Of a stretch of 64,000 nucleotides of DNA, positions 44,713 through 59,673 are shown in pieces. Every line of letters starts with the position of its first letter. The stretch's first letter is position 1. The notes under the pieces were generated by a model. It did not search any database. It saw only the letters and a program-made list of their open reading frames with translations, and was not told the origin of the DNA. The stretch is from assembly GCA_907164885.2 (NCBI GenBank), contig OU015496.1, forward strand, positions 162,390,821-162,454,820, in the 5' to 3' direction. The translations under genes were made by a program, and so were the position numbers. Source of the DNA: Dolomedes plantarius (taxonomy: Eukaryota; Arthropoda; Arachnida; Araneae; Dolomedidae).

Positions 44713-46004
44713 GGCTGTTCGCACATTTTTTAGACGATTTTGGTAAGCGGTAATAAAAAATTGTTTGCTGAAAAAGAAATAATTGCAATTGTACTATGTT
44801 TTTAAAAGTCAAAATTATGGTCTGCGGCTTGAAAGTTTTGTTTTTATTCAAAATGGCGTTTTTAACAAAGCAGTGGTTCGAAGGCTACATTTATGCTCTT
44901 TCCGAAGAGAAATATGCATACTCCGTTATCCAAAAACGATGTGAGAGTCATGGTTTTGTGATATCTAAAGCGTCGATAGGTAATATCGTCAACAAGAAAG
45001 AAAAAAAACGTCAAACTGGAGCCACAAGTGGGACAAAAATTCCAAATAAGTATCCGAGGAAAAAACGGACATCTTCGACTATTGCAAAGGTACGTTGTTT
45101 AATGTTAAAAGAAAATCCCCCTAGTCAAAGGACAGTTGCAAAATCATTAAAATGCTCGGTGTCCACTGTAAACAAAATGATAAACGTTGATTTAAATCTT
45201 AAGAAAGCGAAAAAACGCAATGTGCATCGTCGTCTTCCAAATCATATCGCTGAACGCAGGACACGCTGCAGAATTCTATATGAGAAACACTTATCCAAAG
45301 AAAAATGGAAAACAATTGTCATAATAGATGAATCATGGGTGTATTTAAATGATTGCAACAAAAAAGAGCCATTTATTATCATAAAAGGGGAGAAAACAAT
45401 TTAAGTACATGGTTCAAAGAATCGAAAGAAAGTTTTTCTAAGGGATTCCTGATCGTTGCTGGTTTTGCTTATAATGGCAAGTTAAAAATAAAGAGAGTGG
45501 AAAAAAATGTCAAGATTAACTCCAAATACTATCAGGAACATATTTTATCGCCAATTTTTCTGAATGAAATACCATCGCTTTACCCACAGTGCCATCAATA
45601 TGTGAGACTCCATCAGGATAAAACTAGCAGTCACACATCAAAATCCACTGTAAATTTCCTAAAAGATATGGAACAAAAAACTGGTATCAAGGCCATACCC
45701 TTCACTGATATCCCTACTAAATCTCCCGATGTATCACCTATGGATTTTTGTGCTTTCGGACTTTTAAAATCTGCATTATCCAAACGTTGTCCCAAAACCC
45801 TTACACTGGAAAGCTGTTCAGGAGGAATGGGATAGAATGCCTCTTCTGACACTTCAAAAGGCATTATTATCCTGGAAATTGCGGTGTCGAAAGATAGTTC
45901 CGAATAAGGGATGTCAAATAGAACATTTAAAACACAAGAATTTTATGTAATTTTGTTTTGTGAATACAATATACATCGTCTAAAAAATGTGTGAACAGCC
46001 TCTG
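44709..46004 (+). mobile_element. Tc1/mariner-superfamily transposon, DD41D, TIR CAGAGGCTGTTC
   Basis: Left CAGAGGCTGTTCGCACATTT and right inverted CAGAGGCTGTTCACACATTT; about 29 of 30 bases match over the full TIR. TA lies at both ends inside TA tracts. Length is 1296 bp. Almost full-length transposase coding is split by two frameshifts. Confidence 0.9.
44796..45950 (+). pseudogene. DD41D transposase with two frameshifts
   Basis: The ATG at 44796 or, more likely, 44853 (MAFLTKQWFEGYIYALSEE) opens an N-terminal DNA-binding region with an HTH-like KSLKCSVSTVNKMIN. The first catalytic Asp is in VIIDESWVYL. A shift around 45353-45404 moves the frame to FLIVAGFAYNGKLKI, RLHQDKTSSHTSKS (second Asp), TKSPDVSPMDFCAFGLLK (third Asp). 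I count 41 residues between the latter two. A second shift near 45810 leads to VQEEWDRMPLLTLQKALLSW and a stop at 45948. All three acids survive, so the damage is recent. Confidence 0.85.
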
Positions 46005-46095
<91 letters not shown>

Positions 46096-46106
46096 ATGTA
46101 GGTATG
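46005..46106. repeat. (TA)n(TG)n microsatellite
   Basis: TA to about 46078, then TG to 46094. Confidence 0.95.
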
Positions 46107-46108
46107 TA

Positions 46109-47710
<1,602 letters not shown>

Positions 47711-47719
47711 GTATACATT

Positions 47720-48460
47720 TTTAATTTGCAGTTTATTCTTCACTGAAACTATATTAAAGTCCATTACATTCAGGGCGAAGCCAACATGTTTGAGATCCCA
47801 AATAATTAACTTCTTTGGAGTCACAAACATTTTGATTTTTTATCTTTTAGGGAATGCATTTTATAGTCCTTTTAAAGCAATGATAGCTATATATTTTGTA
47901 CTGAAGTCGGTTCGACGAACTCGGAGAGGTTTTTATCTAGTATATTCATAGTAATTTTGGTAGAAAAGAAATAATTGTAAAAGTTTAAAGTTACATAATT
48001 TTCTCAGAGCGTTGTAAAAAAGAAATATATTGTTTGAAGTGTTTATATTGATAGGATTTATTTAAATATATTAGTAAAGATGTTTTGTACTTTGAACAAA
48101 GTGCTGAACTCCGGCCAAAATGCTGTCTGCCGCACTTTTCCATAAGTATGACGAGTACATAGTACATGTTATTTTGATAACATCTCATAAAAACTCGTTA
48201 GCACAGCTTTGTCTGCGCTTCGCAAAATAAAATTACCTCTAAATGATCCAAAAAGTGTGAATATATCGCGCCCTAAGAGATATTTCAGGATGGGAGTGGA
48301 ACTTTACGGTTATAATAATTTTCATAAAAATGCCTCCGAGATTTTAACTTAGTAAGTTAAATTTTTTAAAACTTTTTATGTAATAAATGTTCATAATGGA
48401 ATAAAAAACTGTAATTCGTGCTGTAAAATTTTTCTGTAAGAGTTTATACGATTTAAAAAA
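47720..48460 (-). repeat. dispersed repeat C, uninterrupted copy
   Basis: Inverted match to 22640-22805 joined to 29063-29500. It contains the empty target GCAGACAAAGCTGTGCTAAC (minus strand) of the BEL insertion. Confidence 0.75.
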
Positions 48461-48469
48461 CATTCAAAA

Positions 48470-48790
48470 TTTTTCAACGCGCCGAATAAAGACCTAAGTT
48501 CCTGCCATAATACAGTCTGCCGTACTTTATCGATAAATAGGACGGGTACATAATATATAGTATCTGATTAGGTAGCATAAAACTCGTTAGCAAAGCTTTG
48601 TCTTCGCTTCGCCGAGTTAAATTATCTAAAATGATCCATAAAGTGTGAATATATCGCGACATAATGAAATTTTCAGAATGGGGGTGGAACTATGCGATTA
48701 TATTAATTTTGATAAAAATGTCTGCGAGACTTCGGGTTAGTAAGATATAGTTTTTATTAACGTTTAATGAAATGCATATTTGTTGAATGA
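48470..48790 (-). repeat. dispersed repeat C, second copy in tandem
   Basis: Repeats the preceding unit at about 48500-48745 (CAGTCTGCCGTACTTTATCG; AGCAAAGCTTTGTCTTCGCT; AAGTGTGAATATATCGCG). It is a direct partial tandem of the unit at 47720-48460. Confidence 0.7.
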
Positions 48791-50233
48791 AATGCGTGTA
48801 GTGCTGTGCTGTAAAATTTTTCCAAAATTTCGACACAATCTGCACATGTTTTATACCATAGTTTCTTAACCATTTTCAGACCATTGCCCCCTTTCAACTT
48901 TTCTTTTCACGTTGCTCCCCCCCCCCCCCTCTGCCTTATGGGGAGGGTAATGTAGCTCTTTTAAAGCGGTATTTTTTGTTTTCAAACTAGATTATGTTTT
49001 ATTTATAATTTTTATAATTTGTAGAAAATACAATTACATAAAATTGTGTACTTGATCGAGGAATGTAATAGGTTAATGTAAAGAAACGGGTACCCCTTGG
49101 TGTGCTTTGGGGAAGTTTTCAAAATTCACCAAAATCACTGTTAACCGGATCGTTGTCACCCGATTTATAAGTGACTCTTAGTATTAATGTAGAAACGGAT
49201 AAATAGCTCGCATTTACATCTAGTTTAAAATGAGATATATACAGTAATCATAATATTCATAAGTTGTTCCGTAGAACTCTCGTAACATAGATTAGAGAAT
49301 ACGGGGACATAACGCAGTCCAACTTGAGACCCCAAGTCTCCTAAATTCCCCGCCTCTCTCAGTACATATTCAACTCTCAGTCTATTCTCTCTCCGCATCG
49401 TGCTGTCTCGTTATTCCCCCCCCCCCTTCCTTGGAAAATTTCTTGTACGTTCTACCGCACCACAGGTAGTATTCTTCACGCTTACCGGGAGTCACCTTTT
49501 CAATCCTTTGTCGGCAGTCCCTTTTTCTGCGGTTAAGTATTCACAGTCTTTTAACGGCCGCGTCAGCTAGGATGTCCCATTCTTACCTCACCTCCCTTCC
49601 TACGCTAACGGTCTTTTGCTTAAGTATTCTAAATGATGTGTCCATTCCAGCTATTATCGGAATTGTCTTCTTTTAAAAAGTTCCATCTAGGTATTAATGA
49701 TCCTGTCGATCATACTTAAAGTCGCCAGATCTGTTCTGGATTTCCAGAATTCGGATTGAGACTGTTTCACACCATGTGAGAGTCTCACAATCACACTAAA
49801 ATTAGATTATTGTAAAGAATTAGGCAATTCTTCAATTAGGCTCTTCAATAAGGAATTATTACAATTGTTCTCTTAAGAATTCTTCATTTTGGCTCTTGCA
49901 AAGAAGGAGGTATCCCTTTTAAAGTGGGCTGTAAATGCCCAAAACTTATTGTTATATGTTCTGCAGTCAATCTTATAAATGGATAGTAGGTTCGTATTTA
50001 ACAGATTTTTTCTTCAGCGACACAGACGCCAAGCGTTTATTACTGCCAGCCAAATATTAGCCTTCAACTGATGAGTTTTCATTATTAGTGCTTGTTTTCG
50101 TTTTATTGTTTGCATTACAATATCCGGGTTTTTTTAGTTTCAATTCAGAAAGAGTAACATTTAGGATTTATTCCGAAATATTTATGCTATTTAAATTGCC
50201 TAAAACTTGCTGTATATTCTGTATAAACATGGA

Positions 50234-50710
50234 CAGCAGAACCTCGTTTATCCGGCCCTCGTTGATCCGGATCTCCGGATAATCTGGATAAGATTTTTAG
50301 ACATTATTTTTATTTAACGTTCACATTCGATAATAATTTTTAACTATGATAGCAATAACGTAACTACAAACGCAACTACAAATACGCCAAATATTCTCTT
50401 TTTAGTTTGATTCAATGTACAGTTCGTGCATAGATTGTACAATAAATTACGGTAATAAAATGCTTTTTGTTGAGTTTAAGAAAGCTTTACTAGACTTACC
50501 AATTCTTTGTTAAGAAATGATGTGAAAAGTTATTTTTATATTTTTATATGTAATTTTGTTACACAACGTAGTTTTTTATCGTAATAAACTTTAAGTCTTC
50601 TTAGTTAAGGATTCTGTTTTGCTTGTTACCCCTATTACCGGTATTATCCAGATTTCCGATTGTCCATAATGCCGATGTCCCAGTTTTTACGGATAAACGA
50701 GGTTTTACTG
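50234..50710. mobile_element. pogo-like MITE (477 bp)
   Basis: Left CAGCAGAACCTCGTTTATCC and right inverted CAGTAAAACCTCGTTTATCC. TA at the right flank, GA at the left. Non-coding interior. Confidence 0.8.
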
Positions 50711-50999
50711 TAATTTTTTTCCCAAAATTTTCCCTTTACCGTCGTCTTTTAGTCTGATTTTGACGAATTTTGAAACCTTCGCCAAACCATGCCAAGGGGT
50801 TCCTAATTCTTTACATTAACCATACAATATATATTTCTGAATCAGAGTAAGCAACCCTTGCGCTTGATGACAAAATACATTTTTTTTATCCGGTTCTATT
50901 GCTGCGAGGGATAACAGAAGATCATCTCTGCCCATTATGTTGAGGTGATTCCGCGTTTGGTTAAGTAAATAGCCCCCTCCCACCCGATTGAAACTTGAT

Positions 51000-51345
51000 C
51001 CTACCGAGTAAGACGTAGGATTGGTACAGAGGGTGCCCACATCGAAGACCGACGGCAAGCGCCATTAAATACCTCCGTGCCTAGGTCGGATATGAGAACA
51101 TTAAATCCGCTGAACGGAAATTCCTTCTATGATGCCACCGAGTGGTGAAGGTACGATTCCCGCAGGTGTCAGCCATGGGGGTGCACGGTCAAAATTGTTG
51201 TGTCACCCAGCCAAGTCGGACTTCGATCCTTGTGGTATAAGCCTGAGACGCACTACTCAACTCGAAGCCTATATGGACCTGGTCTCAAACTTTCAGCCAG
51301 GGAACATTAGGAACAACACTAACAACATAAACGACAAGTAGGAAA
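51000..51345 (+). repeat. tRNA-derived SINE with (AAC)n tail
   Basis: A box-B-like ATCGAAGACCGACGGC near 51040, body CATTAAATACCTCCGTGCC, GATGCCACCGAGTGGTGAAG, CAGCCAAGTCGGACTTCGAT, and a tail AACAACACTAACAACATAAAC (51321-51341). Body and tail match 15850-16385 and 54049-54300 inverted. Confidence 0.65.
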
Positions 51346-51420
51346 TGCCATGAAAACAGTTTTGCTTTATCCCAAAACTGTGGAACGTTTTCGATATTGT
51401 ACTTTCTAAATTAGTATATA

Positions 51421-52689
51421 CAGGTGGTTATCAAAATAATGGAAACACCTATCAATATTTGTGGTGGTTATGAATGTGCTTCGTATTACTTAAAAAACAA
51501 ACCTGGCCACTGGTATTTTTTTATATAATATAGTGAATGCATTATTCTACTGTCAGGTAACAGTAATGAAGCTAAGAGCATCGTGCTTTTGGGGGGGAAA
51601 GCTTAAAATGTCAAACCTGGCAGACCTTGTGAAAAGGGCAAATTGTCGGAGAGGGTTTAAATTGGATTATCTGTTACTGCAACCCCCAGGCTAATGGGTG
51701 TTTTTCGAGCTATGGTATCGAAAGCCATGACAGATTGCAGAGTGCACGGAAAAACATCCTTTGTCAAACAGAATATTTAACGAAAGGGAGAGCTGAGTGA
51801 AAGAGGCGGACGAGGTATTGAAGCGGATACTGACACGAATAAAGAAAACAACTGCAACCAAAATGACAGAAGAGCTCAATCGGCATCTGCATGTTCTGGT
51901 ATCAACCACTAGAGGTAGAAGGAAACTTCACAAACAAAGCATTTGCGGAAGAGTAGTTATTTCCAAGCTACTTGTAATAGATGCCAATACAAAATATTGT
52001 CCTCAATGGTAGCACGAGCGCTAATCCTAGTCGAGCAATATGTCGAAAAACAGCATTTGATCCCACGAATCATTATTCACATTGTTCCTCTCGACAGGAC
52101 GTGCGTATGTCTGGAGAACACTTACACAAACGTAAGATACTGGCTGTCTCATCTCAACTGTCAATTATGGAAGTAGATCTATCAGGGTTTGTGTTGGCAT
52201 CTCATGGTTTTCTTCAGGCCCTAAAAGGGTATTGAATGAGAAGGACTATGTCGAAATTTTAGCTCACTAGTCCATCCTATGGTGCAAACATGGATGGACA
52301 CAGTTTCTTGCAGGAGATGGCGTTCTCCGGTATGAATCCCACTATATATACAGCTAAATTTATTAAGTATTGGTTTGAAGAGCATGAAAAAAGAAGGCAA
52401 ATAGGTTATCTTGCCCTGTACAATCCCCCCGACTATAAATCATCCAACCACAGTGATCTGTATAAGCGGATAGAACTAGGTATGAATATCCGCCATAGCA
52501 TCTCTACATGAACTTGCATGATTTTTCCCTGAAGAATGGTATAATATATTCTTAACCACTATTTATGACTTGTATAATCCAATTCCAAAGGGAATTAGGT
52601 GGTATTACATGACAAAGGTGATCCTTCCCCGTTTTAATAAAGGTTTTCATGATGTTTCTTAGTATTTCCATTATCTTGATAACCACCTG
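51421..52689 (+). mobile_element. Tc1/mariner transposon, decayed (TIR CAGGTGGTTATC)
   Basis: Left CAGGTGGTTATCAAAATAAT and right inverted CAGGTGGTTATCAAGATAAT, flanked by TA. Length 1269 bp. Confidence 0.9.
51760..52660 (+). pseudogene. Tc1-type transposase relic
   Basis: Readable pieces: ADEVLKRILTRIKKTTATKM and TEELNRHLHVLVSTTRG (HTH/linker region), GRVVISKLLVIDANTKYCPQW, then VHTWMDTVSLQEMAFSG, NPTIYTAKFIKYWFEEHEK (around the second catalytic site, Asp lost) and SSNHSDLYKRIELGMNIRH. Many stops and shifts; inactive. Confidence 0.7.
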
Positions 52690-52955
<266 letters not shown>

Positions 52956-52958
<3 letters not shown>

Positions 52959-53304
52959 GAGCGCATCTTTCGAAGAAACATCAACGTCGGCGGCATTCAC
53001 ATCAAATGGATCAGCTACCTAGGTTGGAATATCCTTGTCCTGCAAATCATGAAAAAGAACGATTAGCAGGACGATATCACGATAAAACTGCTTCAAATTA
53101 CCCACTTACATTCATTTCACCGGCTTTCAGTTCATCCCTAACTGCTAAAGAGGAAAACTGGGCACATTCAACTTCTATGTAACACACTGTATAATTGAAA
53201 TTCTGCTTTTGGCATACATCTAAAACGGAGGGTAAGACAATGCATTTAAGCAATGCAAAAGGAGTACTTAAAACAGGTAAACTCGCTAACCAGACACATT
53301 GCAC
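52956..53304 (-). pseudogene. hAT transposase fragment (ZBED5/Buster-like)
   Basis: One minus frame reads [41 protein letters not shown]. This matches the hAT pattern in which a short region 'F.DL....IP.WV.DPF..N...VD.SLQEEL' precedes the C-terminal domain. The stop replaces the expected Trp (TGG to TAG). Upstream sequence to 53304 (LKCIVLPSVLDVCQKQNF) is open but not recognised. Confidence 0.6.
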
Positions 53305-53528
53305 CCTGAAAAAGGCAGCGTTTTTTTATCAGATTTAACATTTCGTTTTTTTACAGTATATCAAAATATGTATAATACCCTACGCTACACTTTGCTTCCC
53401 TCTGTGGTCCTCTAGTCTTATGCCGTGACACCCCTCTGATGCGATTTTCACCCGCGCCCTCTCCCCTAGAATATCCTAAAACCCCCAAGGGGCCATATGG
53501 CCTTCGGTTGAGAACCGATGTTTTATAC

Positions 53529-54048
53529 CATCCATTAACGGGATCATGCTGGCGTTTATGCTTTGATTAAGTCAGTGAGAATTATATGTTAAAAAAATAG
53601 GTTGCAAAAAAAAAAATAGCCTGATATAAAATATCGTATTGTCACGCCCGTATAGCTCAAAAGATTTTACTCGGTATGTCGTTTTTTTATATTTTGCTAA
53701 AGCGATAATTTACAGGAAATCAGTTTAGACAAAGTCTCCAAGACCAAGATTAGATTTTTTAAAAAATCATTAGATTGGGGATGCAGTGGGATTTAAATGA
53801 AAGTTTATGAACGTTTTAAACGCACCATGAAAACTATTCAAAGATCTCAACAAAGTTATTAATTATCATGAAATGCTTTCAATAAATTAAGACATCATGC
53901 TGTATGCAACCAAATTTTCTTATTTTACGAACTGGTGCTGCCATCTGGCGTGGATATGTCACAACTGGCTTCACCTATCTCAATCAGACTGAAAAGGAAA
54001 GTTTTCACTGTCCACTGTAAAAAACACTTGCTTTCACCAGTTTCAGTT
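53529..54048. other. no recognised feature
   Basis: AT-rich; no ORF, repeat match or RNA gene seen. Confidence 0.5.
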
Positions 54049-54300
54049 GTTGTTGTTGTTGTTGTTGTTATTGTTGTTGTTATTGTTGTTGTTCTTTATG
54101 CCCCCTGGACGGAATGTATTCCACAACAGGTGCCTATAAGCTTCGGGGTGAGTAGAGCGGCTTCGGTTTTATAATAGCACCACAAGGTTCAGAGTCAGAC
54201 TTGGCTAGGTGCCACCACAGTTTTGACCGAACACCCCCAGGGGCGAAATCTCTGGGGATCGTACCTTCCTCACCCACTGACCCCATAAAAGGACACCAGT
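54049..54300 (-). repeat. SINE with long (AAC)n tail
   Basis: On the plus strand (GTT)n with two GTTATT breaks (54049-54093) is followed by CCCCCTGGACGGAATGTATTCC and the SINE body (GACTTGGCTAGGTGCCACCA; GACCGAACACCCCCAGGGGC). Read on the minus strand this is body then (AAC)n tail, as in the copy at 51000-51345. The tRNA-like head is missing. Confidence 0.65.
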
Positions 54301-54817
54301 TTCTAAGAGGAGGAGCTGAAAAACGTCGATTTCTGGAAACATTGCAGCACGAGTAGCCTTCTTTTTTTCGCCCTTGCCCTTAAACCTTTCAACATATATC
54401 CCGAATAAAACCTGGACATCTATATGGTTCGCGTGTACGGTGGACCCTCAATGAAGAAGCCAATAGAAATCACGCGAGGATGGGCGAATGTCGTCAAACT
54501 GGCCTTTCTGATATTTCAGTGAGAATATTTATTTTTGAAAGGAAAAGAATATTTGTGTTCGCGTAAGATAAGTACAACATACGTGTCTCGCATATTCAGA
54601 CAGCAGTCATGGATATTTATTTCGCCCCCGTTTATTATCTCTTTCAAGGTGGATTACAAACTTAACAATTTCGTTCATGTATTAGCTTTTTCAATAATAT
54701 GAATAACAGCACTAACTTTCGTACTTATGTTGATAAATGAATATTTGATGTAATCACCAACAATTCCTTATAAAACTGGAAAATTTTAAAGAATCTAGTT
54801 ACAGACTGACAGTAGGA

Positions 54818-54818
<1 letters not shown>
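54301..54818. other. no recognised feature
   Basis: No gene or repeat match within the window. Confidence 0.5.
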
Positions 54819-54908
<90 letters not shown>

Positions 54909-54915
54909 ATGTATA
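54819..54915. repeat. (TA)n(TG)n microsatellite
   Basis: TA to about 54898, then TGTGTGTGTATG. Confidence 0.95.
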
Positions 54916-56240
<1,325 letters not shown>

Positions 56241-56244
56241 CTTT

Positions 56245-56366
56245 GCTTATCCTTTTGCTTCTTTGTGAACAGGATACGTCTGTTCAAGGCAGACTTGTTC
56301 AAGGCAGACAGTAGAGGCTATCGAAGAGGTCGTTGGCTTCCATAGCCAATACGGGGTAATGTGCGG

Positions 56367-56404
<38 letters not shown>

Positions 56405-56522
56405 CCGCACATTACCCCGTATTGGCTATAGAAGCCAACGACCTCTTCGAAAGCCTCTACTGTGTGCCTGGAACAAGTCTGCCTTGAACAGACGTATCCT
56501 GTTCACAAAGAAGCAAAAGGAT
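56245..56522. repeat. inverted repeat (~120-bp arms) around a (TA)n loop
   Basis: The left arm, about 56245-56369, is the near-perfect reverse complement of 56400-56522. CATACCGCACATTACCCCGT, TTGGCTATAGAAGCCAACGA, CCTCTTCGAAAGCCTCTACT and AACAGACGTATCCTGTTCAC all occur on both strands. The loop is a TA run (56370-56399). The right arm is Tc1 transposase coding sequence. Transcribed or single-stranded it would form a long hairpin. Confidence 0.85.
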
Positions 56523-57879
56523 TTGACAGTAGATGACTGGAAAAGGGCCATGATGTCCGATGAATCGCGTTTTTAATTATACCATGCAGACGGTAGGGTA
56601 CGAATATGGAGAAATCAGCACGAAAGCATGGACCCCAACTTCATTGCCACAACACTTCAAGCTGGTGTATATATATAAGCCAATATTATCGTTTGGGGTG
56701 TGTTTTCTTGGCATTGTATGGGTCCTTTGCTACCTCTGAAACAACGTCTGAATGCCCAAGGGTATTTAAGTGTTATCGCATATCAAGTACATCCTGTTAT
56801 GTAAATGGTGTACCCTCCCGGGGATGAATAGTTCCAGCAGGATAAAGGTCGTTGTCATAAAGCTGTCATTGTCCTCATTAGTTTGTAAGGCATGACGGAG
56901 AATTTACCTTGCTTCGGTGGCCTGCACAATCCCCAGATCTCAATCCAATTTATAATTTGTGGGATGAGATGGAAGGGCCAACATGCAGCTGGATCCAGTA
57001 CCATAAAATCTTAAGGAATCGGAAAAAGAATTTCATCAGATATGGTCAAAATTCCTCATACCACTTACCAACATCTCATAGAATCCATGCTGCAGCGTAA
57101 TGGAAGTATGGGGCTATTTTTCCCAAGACCTCACAGAGTTCACGACACACAGATGCGTGCTTATTGGGGTATTATGCCAGTTCCCATCGAACAAACACGT
57201 GTGCGGATTCCGAGCGGATTAAAAAACGATACCAGCAAATGCCGCCAGAATTTTTAGCCTGAAAGTTAAGCCCATGCATATCGGGTTCTCAAGCAAGCGT
57301 CTCCCATATGATCGTAAAACTTTCGTTCTTGGCAATAGCTCCTTGCTAGTTTGACACTGGAACTGCATAAAAAAGGGCGGAAATAGTCTACGATAGATGG
57401 GCTGTCGACCACTAATCTGCCGGCCCCCGGTTTTGGAAAACAATTTCTAAGAAGAGCGGAACCCCCGAATTTTTTTCAGAAGAAGAGAGATTTTCGTCAG
57501 CTCGGGAGATTTTCATGTAACATCCAGCTAGGCAGACATGTTTTTTCGAAGGTCCTGTTGAGACCATGGGTCTGGGAGCGCACGCTGTTAATCTGCACTT
57601 TAATTAATTGAATATGTTGTAATTGTTTAATGTTTAATATTTTTTTGTAAATAAATTTCCTTGTTAAGTTTCTGTTTAAAGAATTGGCCTTTTCATTATA
57701 ATTAGGACTCTGTCTTTCTTGTTCATGGATTCAATAATAGTAATTTTAAAACAGCCTCAGAGACTTGCCTTAACAACCTATCATAATGCCACAATGCCTA
57801 GAAGAATACATGCAGTATTAAAGACAAAAGGTGGTCCAACATTGTATTGAGGATGTGGTCATAATAATTTGGCCACTCA

Positions 57880-57882
<3 letters not shown>
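56400..57882 (+). pseudogene. Tc1-type transposase relic, interrupted
   Basis: Pieces in several frames: [32 protein letters not shown] (first Asp), [64 protein letters not shown] (second Asp), RWPAQSPDLNPIYNLWDEM (Glu position reads Tyr). The C-terminus MPRRIHAVLKTKGGPTLY and right TIR (GTGGTCATAATAATTTGGCC...CAGTG) are at 57797-57882. About 690 bases of unrecognised sequence (57085-57775) separate them, either an insertion or a junction with another copy. No left TIR; that side is the inverted repeat. Confidence 0.75.

Positions 57883-57933
<51 letters not shown>
57883..57933. repeat. (TA)n microsatellite
   Basis: TA run abutting the right TIR of the Tc1 relic. Confidence 0.95.
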
Positions 57934-57937
<4 letters not shown>

Positions 57938-58535
57938 GTGTGTGTTGGCGTGTTGGAGGGTAAAAAAAAGAACAGTGAATAAATTTTCAAGTATCATAAC
58001 AAAAGCGGACAAAGAACACAATCGGCTTCTGTGCAAACATCCATCAATAAGCCAAATGCAAACGAATCAATGGCCATTGATAGCGGGCCCAAAATAATGA
58101 TAAGGGAAAACGAAAGAAATGGGTGCTATTCTCTGCCATGTCTTCAACGGCGTTATCGTGGTCTTTTCGAACAGATATTACAAGTAATAACGCTGCGGCT
58201 ATGCATTGTGGTTGAGTGAAAAAAGAGCTGAAATGACGAGATCGACACAACTTACCGCCGTTCTATTTAATGATTAAAATAACTGAAAATGTTGATTCAC
58301 GCGTCCAACCGTGCCTCTTTCTCTCTCCCGTCATTGTTTACTCGTGCATTCTGTATGGTCTTAAGGGGTTTACTATTTATAAGGGCAATATCGTACAGTG
58401 AGATCTTTTTAATTTAATAATTTTGTGGTTACTCATTATGTTATATGTGTTAAAGAAGCATATTTTCCCTGTACATTCGTCTGCAGTATAAGGGAAGTGA
58501 TTAATAAATTATATTTCTCTATATATCTATACATC
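57934..58535. other. no recognised feature
   Basis: No gene or repeat match within the window; the small ORFs at 58031-58250 on both strands show no motif. Confidence 0.5.
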
Positions 58536-58536
58536 A

Positions 58537-58622
<86 letters not shown>
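58536..58622. repeat. (AC)n(TA)n microsatellite
   Basis: AC to 58566, then TA up to the first base of Penelope-like copy 2. Confidence 0.95.
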
Positions 58623-58627
<5 letters not shown>

Positions 58628-59520
58628 GATATATAGATGATGTGATAGTTATTAGTAACAGTAGTAATAATATAACTTTAAATTTTTATCTTCATAGTCT
58701 GGAACTAATACAAAGTAGCCATAATAATATTAATGTAAACTTTTTAGATATTAACATCAAAGTTTATTCTTATAGTAATTTTACTTTTGACCTATATGAC
58801 AAAAGATCATGTTATGAATTTAATATCGTTAAATTTCAAAATTACCAAACCTGTTTACATAAATATGTTTTTAATAACATTATAGTTAATCAGGTAGTAT
58901 GTATAAATAGGCTTTGTTCAAAAGACAATAGAAATAAACATATTATAGAATTGTTAGTTGTGCTAAAACATAAACAGTACCCCGATAATCTTTCCAAGCA
59001 CATAATTGGTTGTTTTAGATTTAATGAATAGTTTAATCTGTTGCACTTAATTAAGTAAAAAAGTCAATAAGTATAATTAAATAAGTTTAAGTTGTAAAAT
59101 ATTTTTATTCTTAAGTAATAATAAGGAATAATATTTTTATTCTTAAATAATAATAAATAATGAAATTTTTACTCATAAGTTATAATAATAATAATACAAT
59201 ACTAATTTTGGTTTATATGTCCATTAACACAGTCTCCTTTCTAAGTCTACATCTGTGTTTCCATTAACTCCATGTTTGCAAGGTTGGTGACGCCAGTCTC
59301 CTTGCGGTTTAAAACTCTTAACTTTAACATTGTCTTGCACCAGGCTTGGTATTCTTTGTTTGGATAACAACTTTTTATTCATTTCTTCTGATTCTTATTG
59401 TTTGTTCGGTGTCTAAGTATGTTTATTGTTTAGATCATACTTATCAGAAACAATCGATTGTTTTTTAGACAGTATCGGCACTGCTAATGAAGAGATGCTG
59501 TCAAAAACCTTTTAAATTCT
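58623..59520 (+). mobile_element. Penelope-like element copy 2, 5'-truncated
   Basis: Begins at TTAATAGATATATAGATGAT, the sequence coding the RT catalytic RYIDD. It continues through the thumb region and 3' UTR in parallel with 8464-9325. All sequence 5' of the catalytic motif is absent; a TA tract is in its place. Confidence 0.85.
58627..59031 (+). pseudogene. C-terminal RT fragment of Penelope-like element
   Basis: Open from AGATATATAGATGAT (RYIDD) without interruption to the stop at 59029-59031: VIVISNSSNNITLNFYLHSL, ELIQSSHNNINVNFLDINIK, LYDKRSCYEFNIVKFQNY, INRLCSKDN, HKQYPDNLSKHIIGCF. Copy 1 has suffered a deletion and frameshifts after RYIDDIIVI; here the same part is unbroken. Lacks the rest of RT and the endonuclease, so not functional. 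Confidence 0.8.
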
Positions 59521-59592
59521 TATTTTTTCATGTTTTTATTTCACGCTGCATAGTGTAATATGTCTTATGCTGGACTTTGACGTTAAATTCTA

Positions 59593-59596
<4 letters not shown>

Positions 59597-59670
<74 letters not shown>
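59597..59670. repeat. (AC)n(TA)n microsatellite
   Basis: AC about 59597-59632, then TA to 59670. Confidence 0.95.
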
Positions 59671-59671
<1 letters not shown>

Positions 59672-59673
<2 letters not shown>

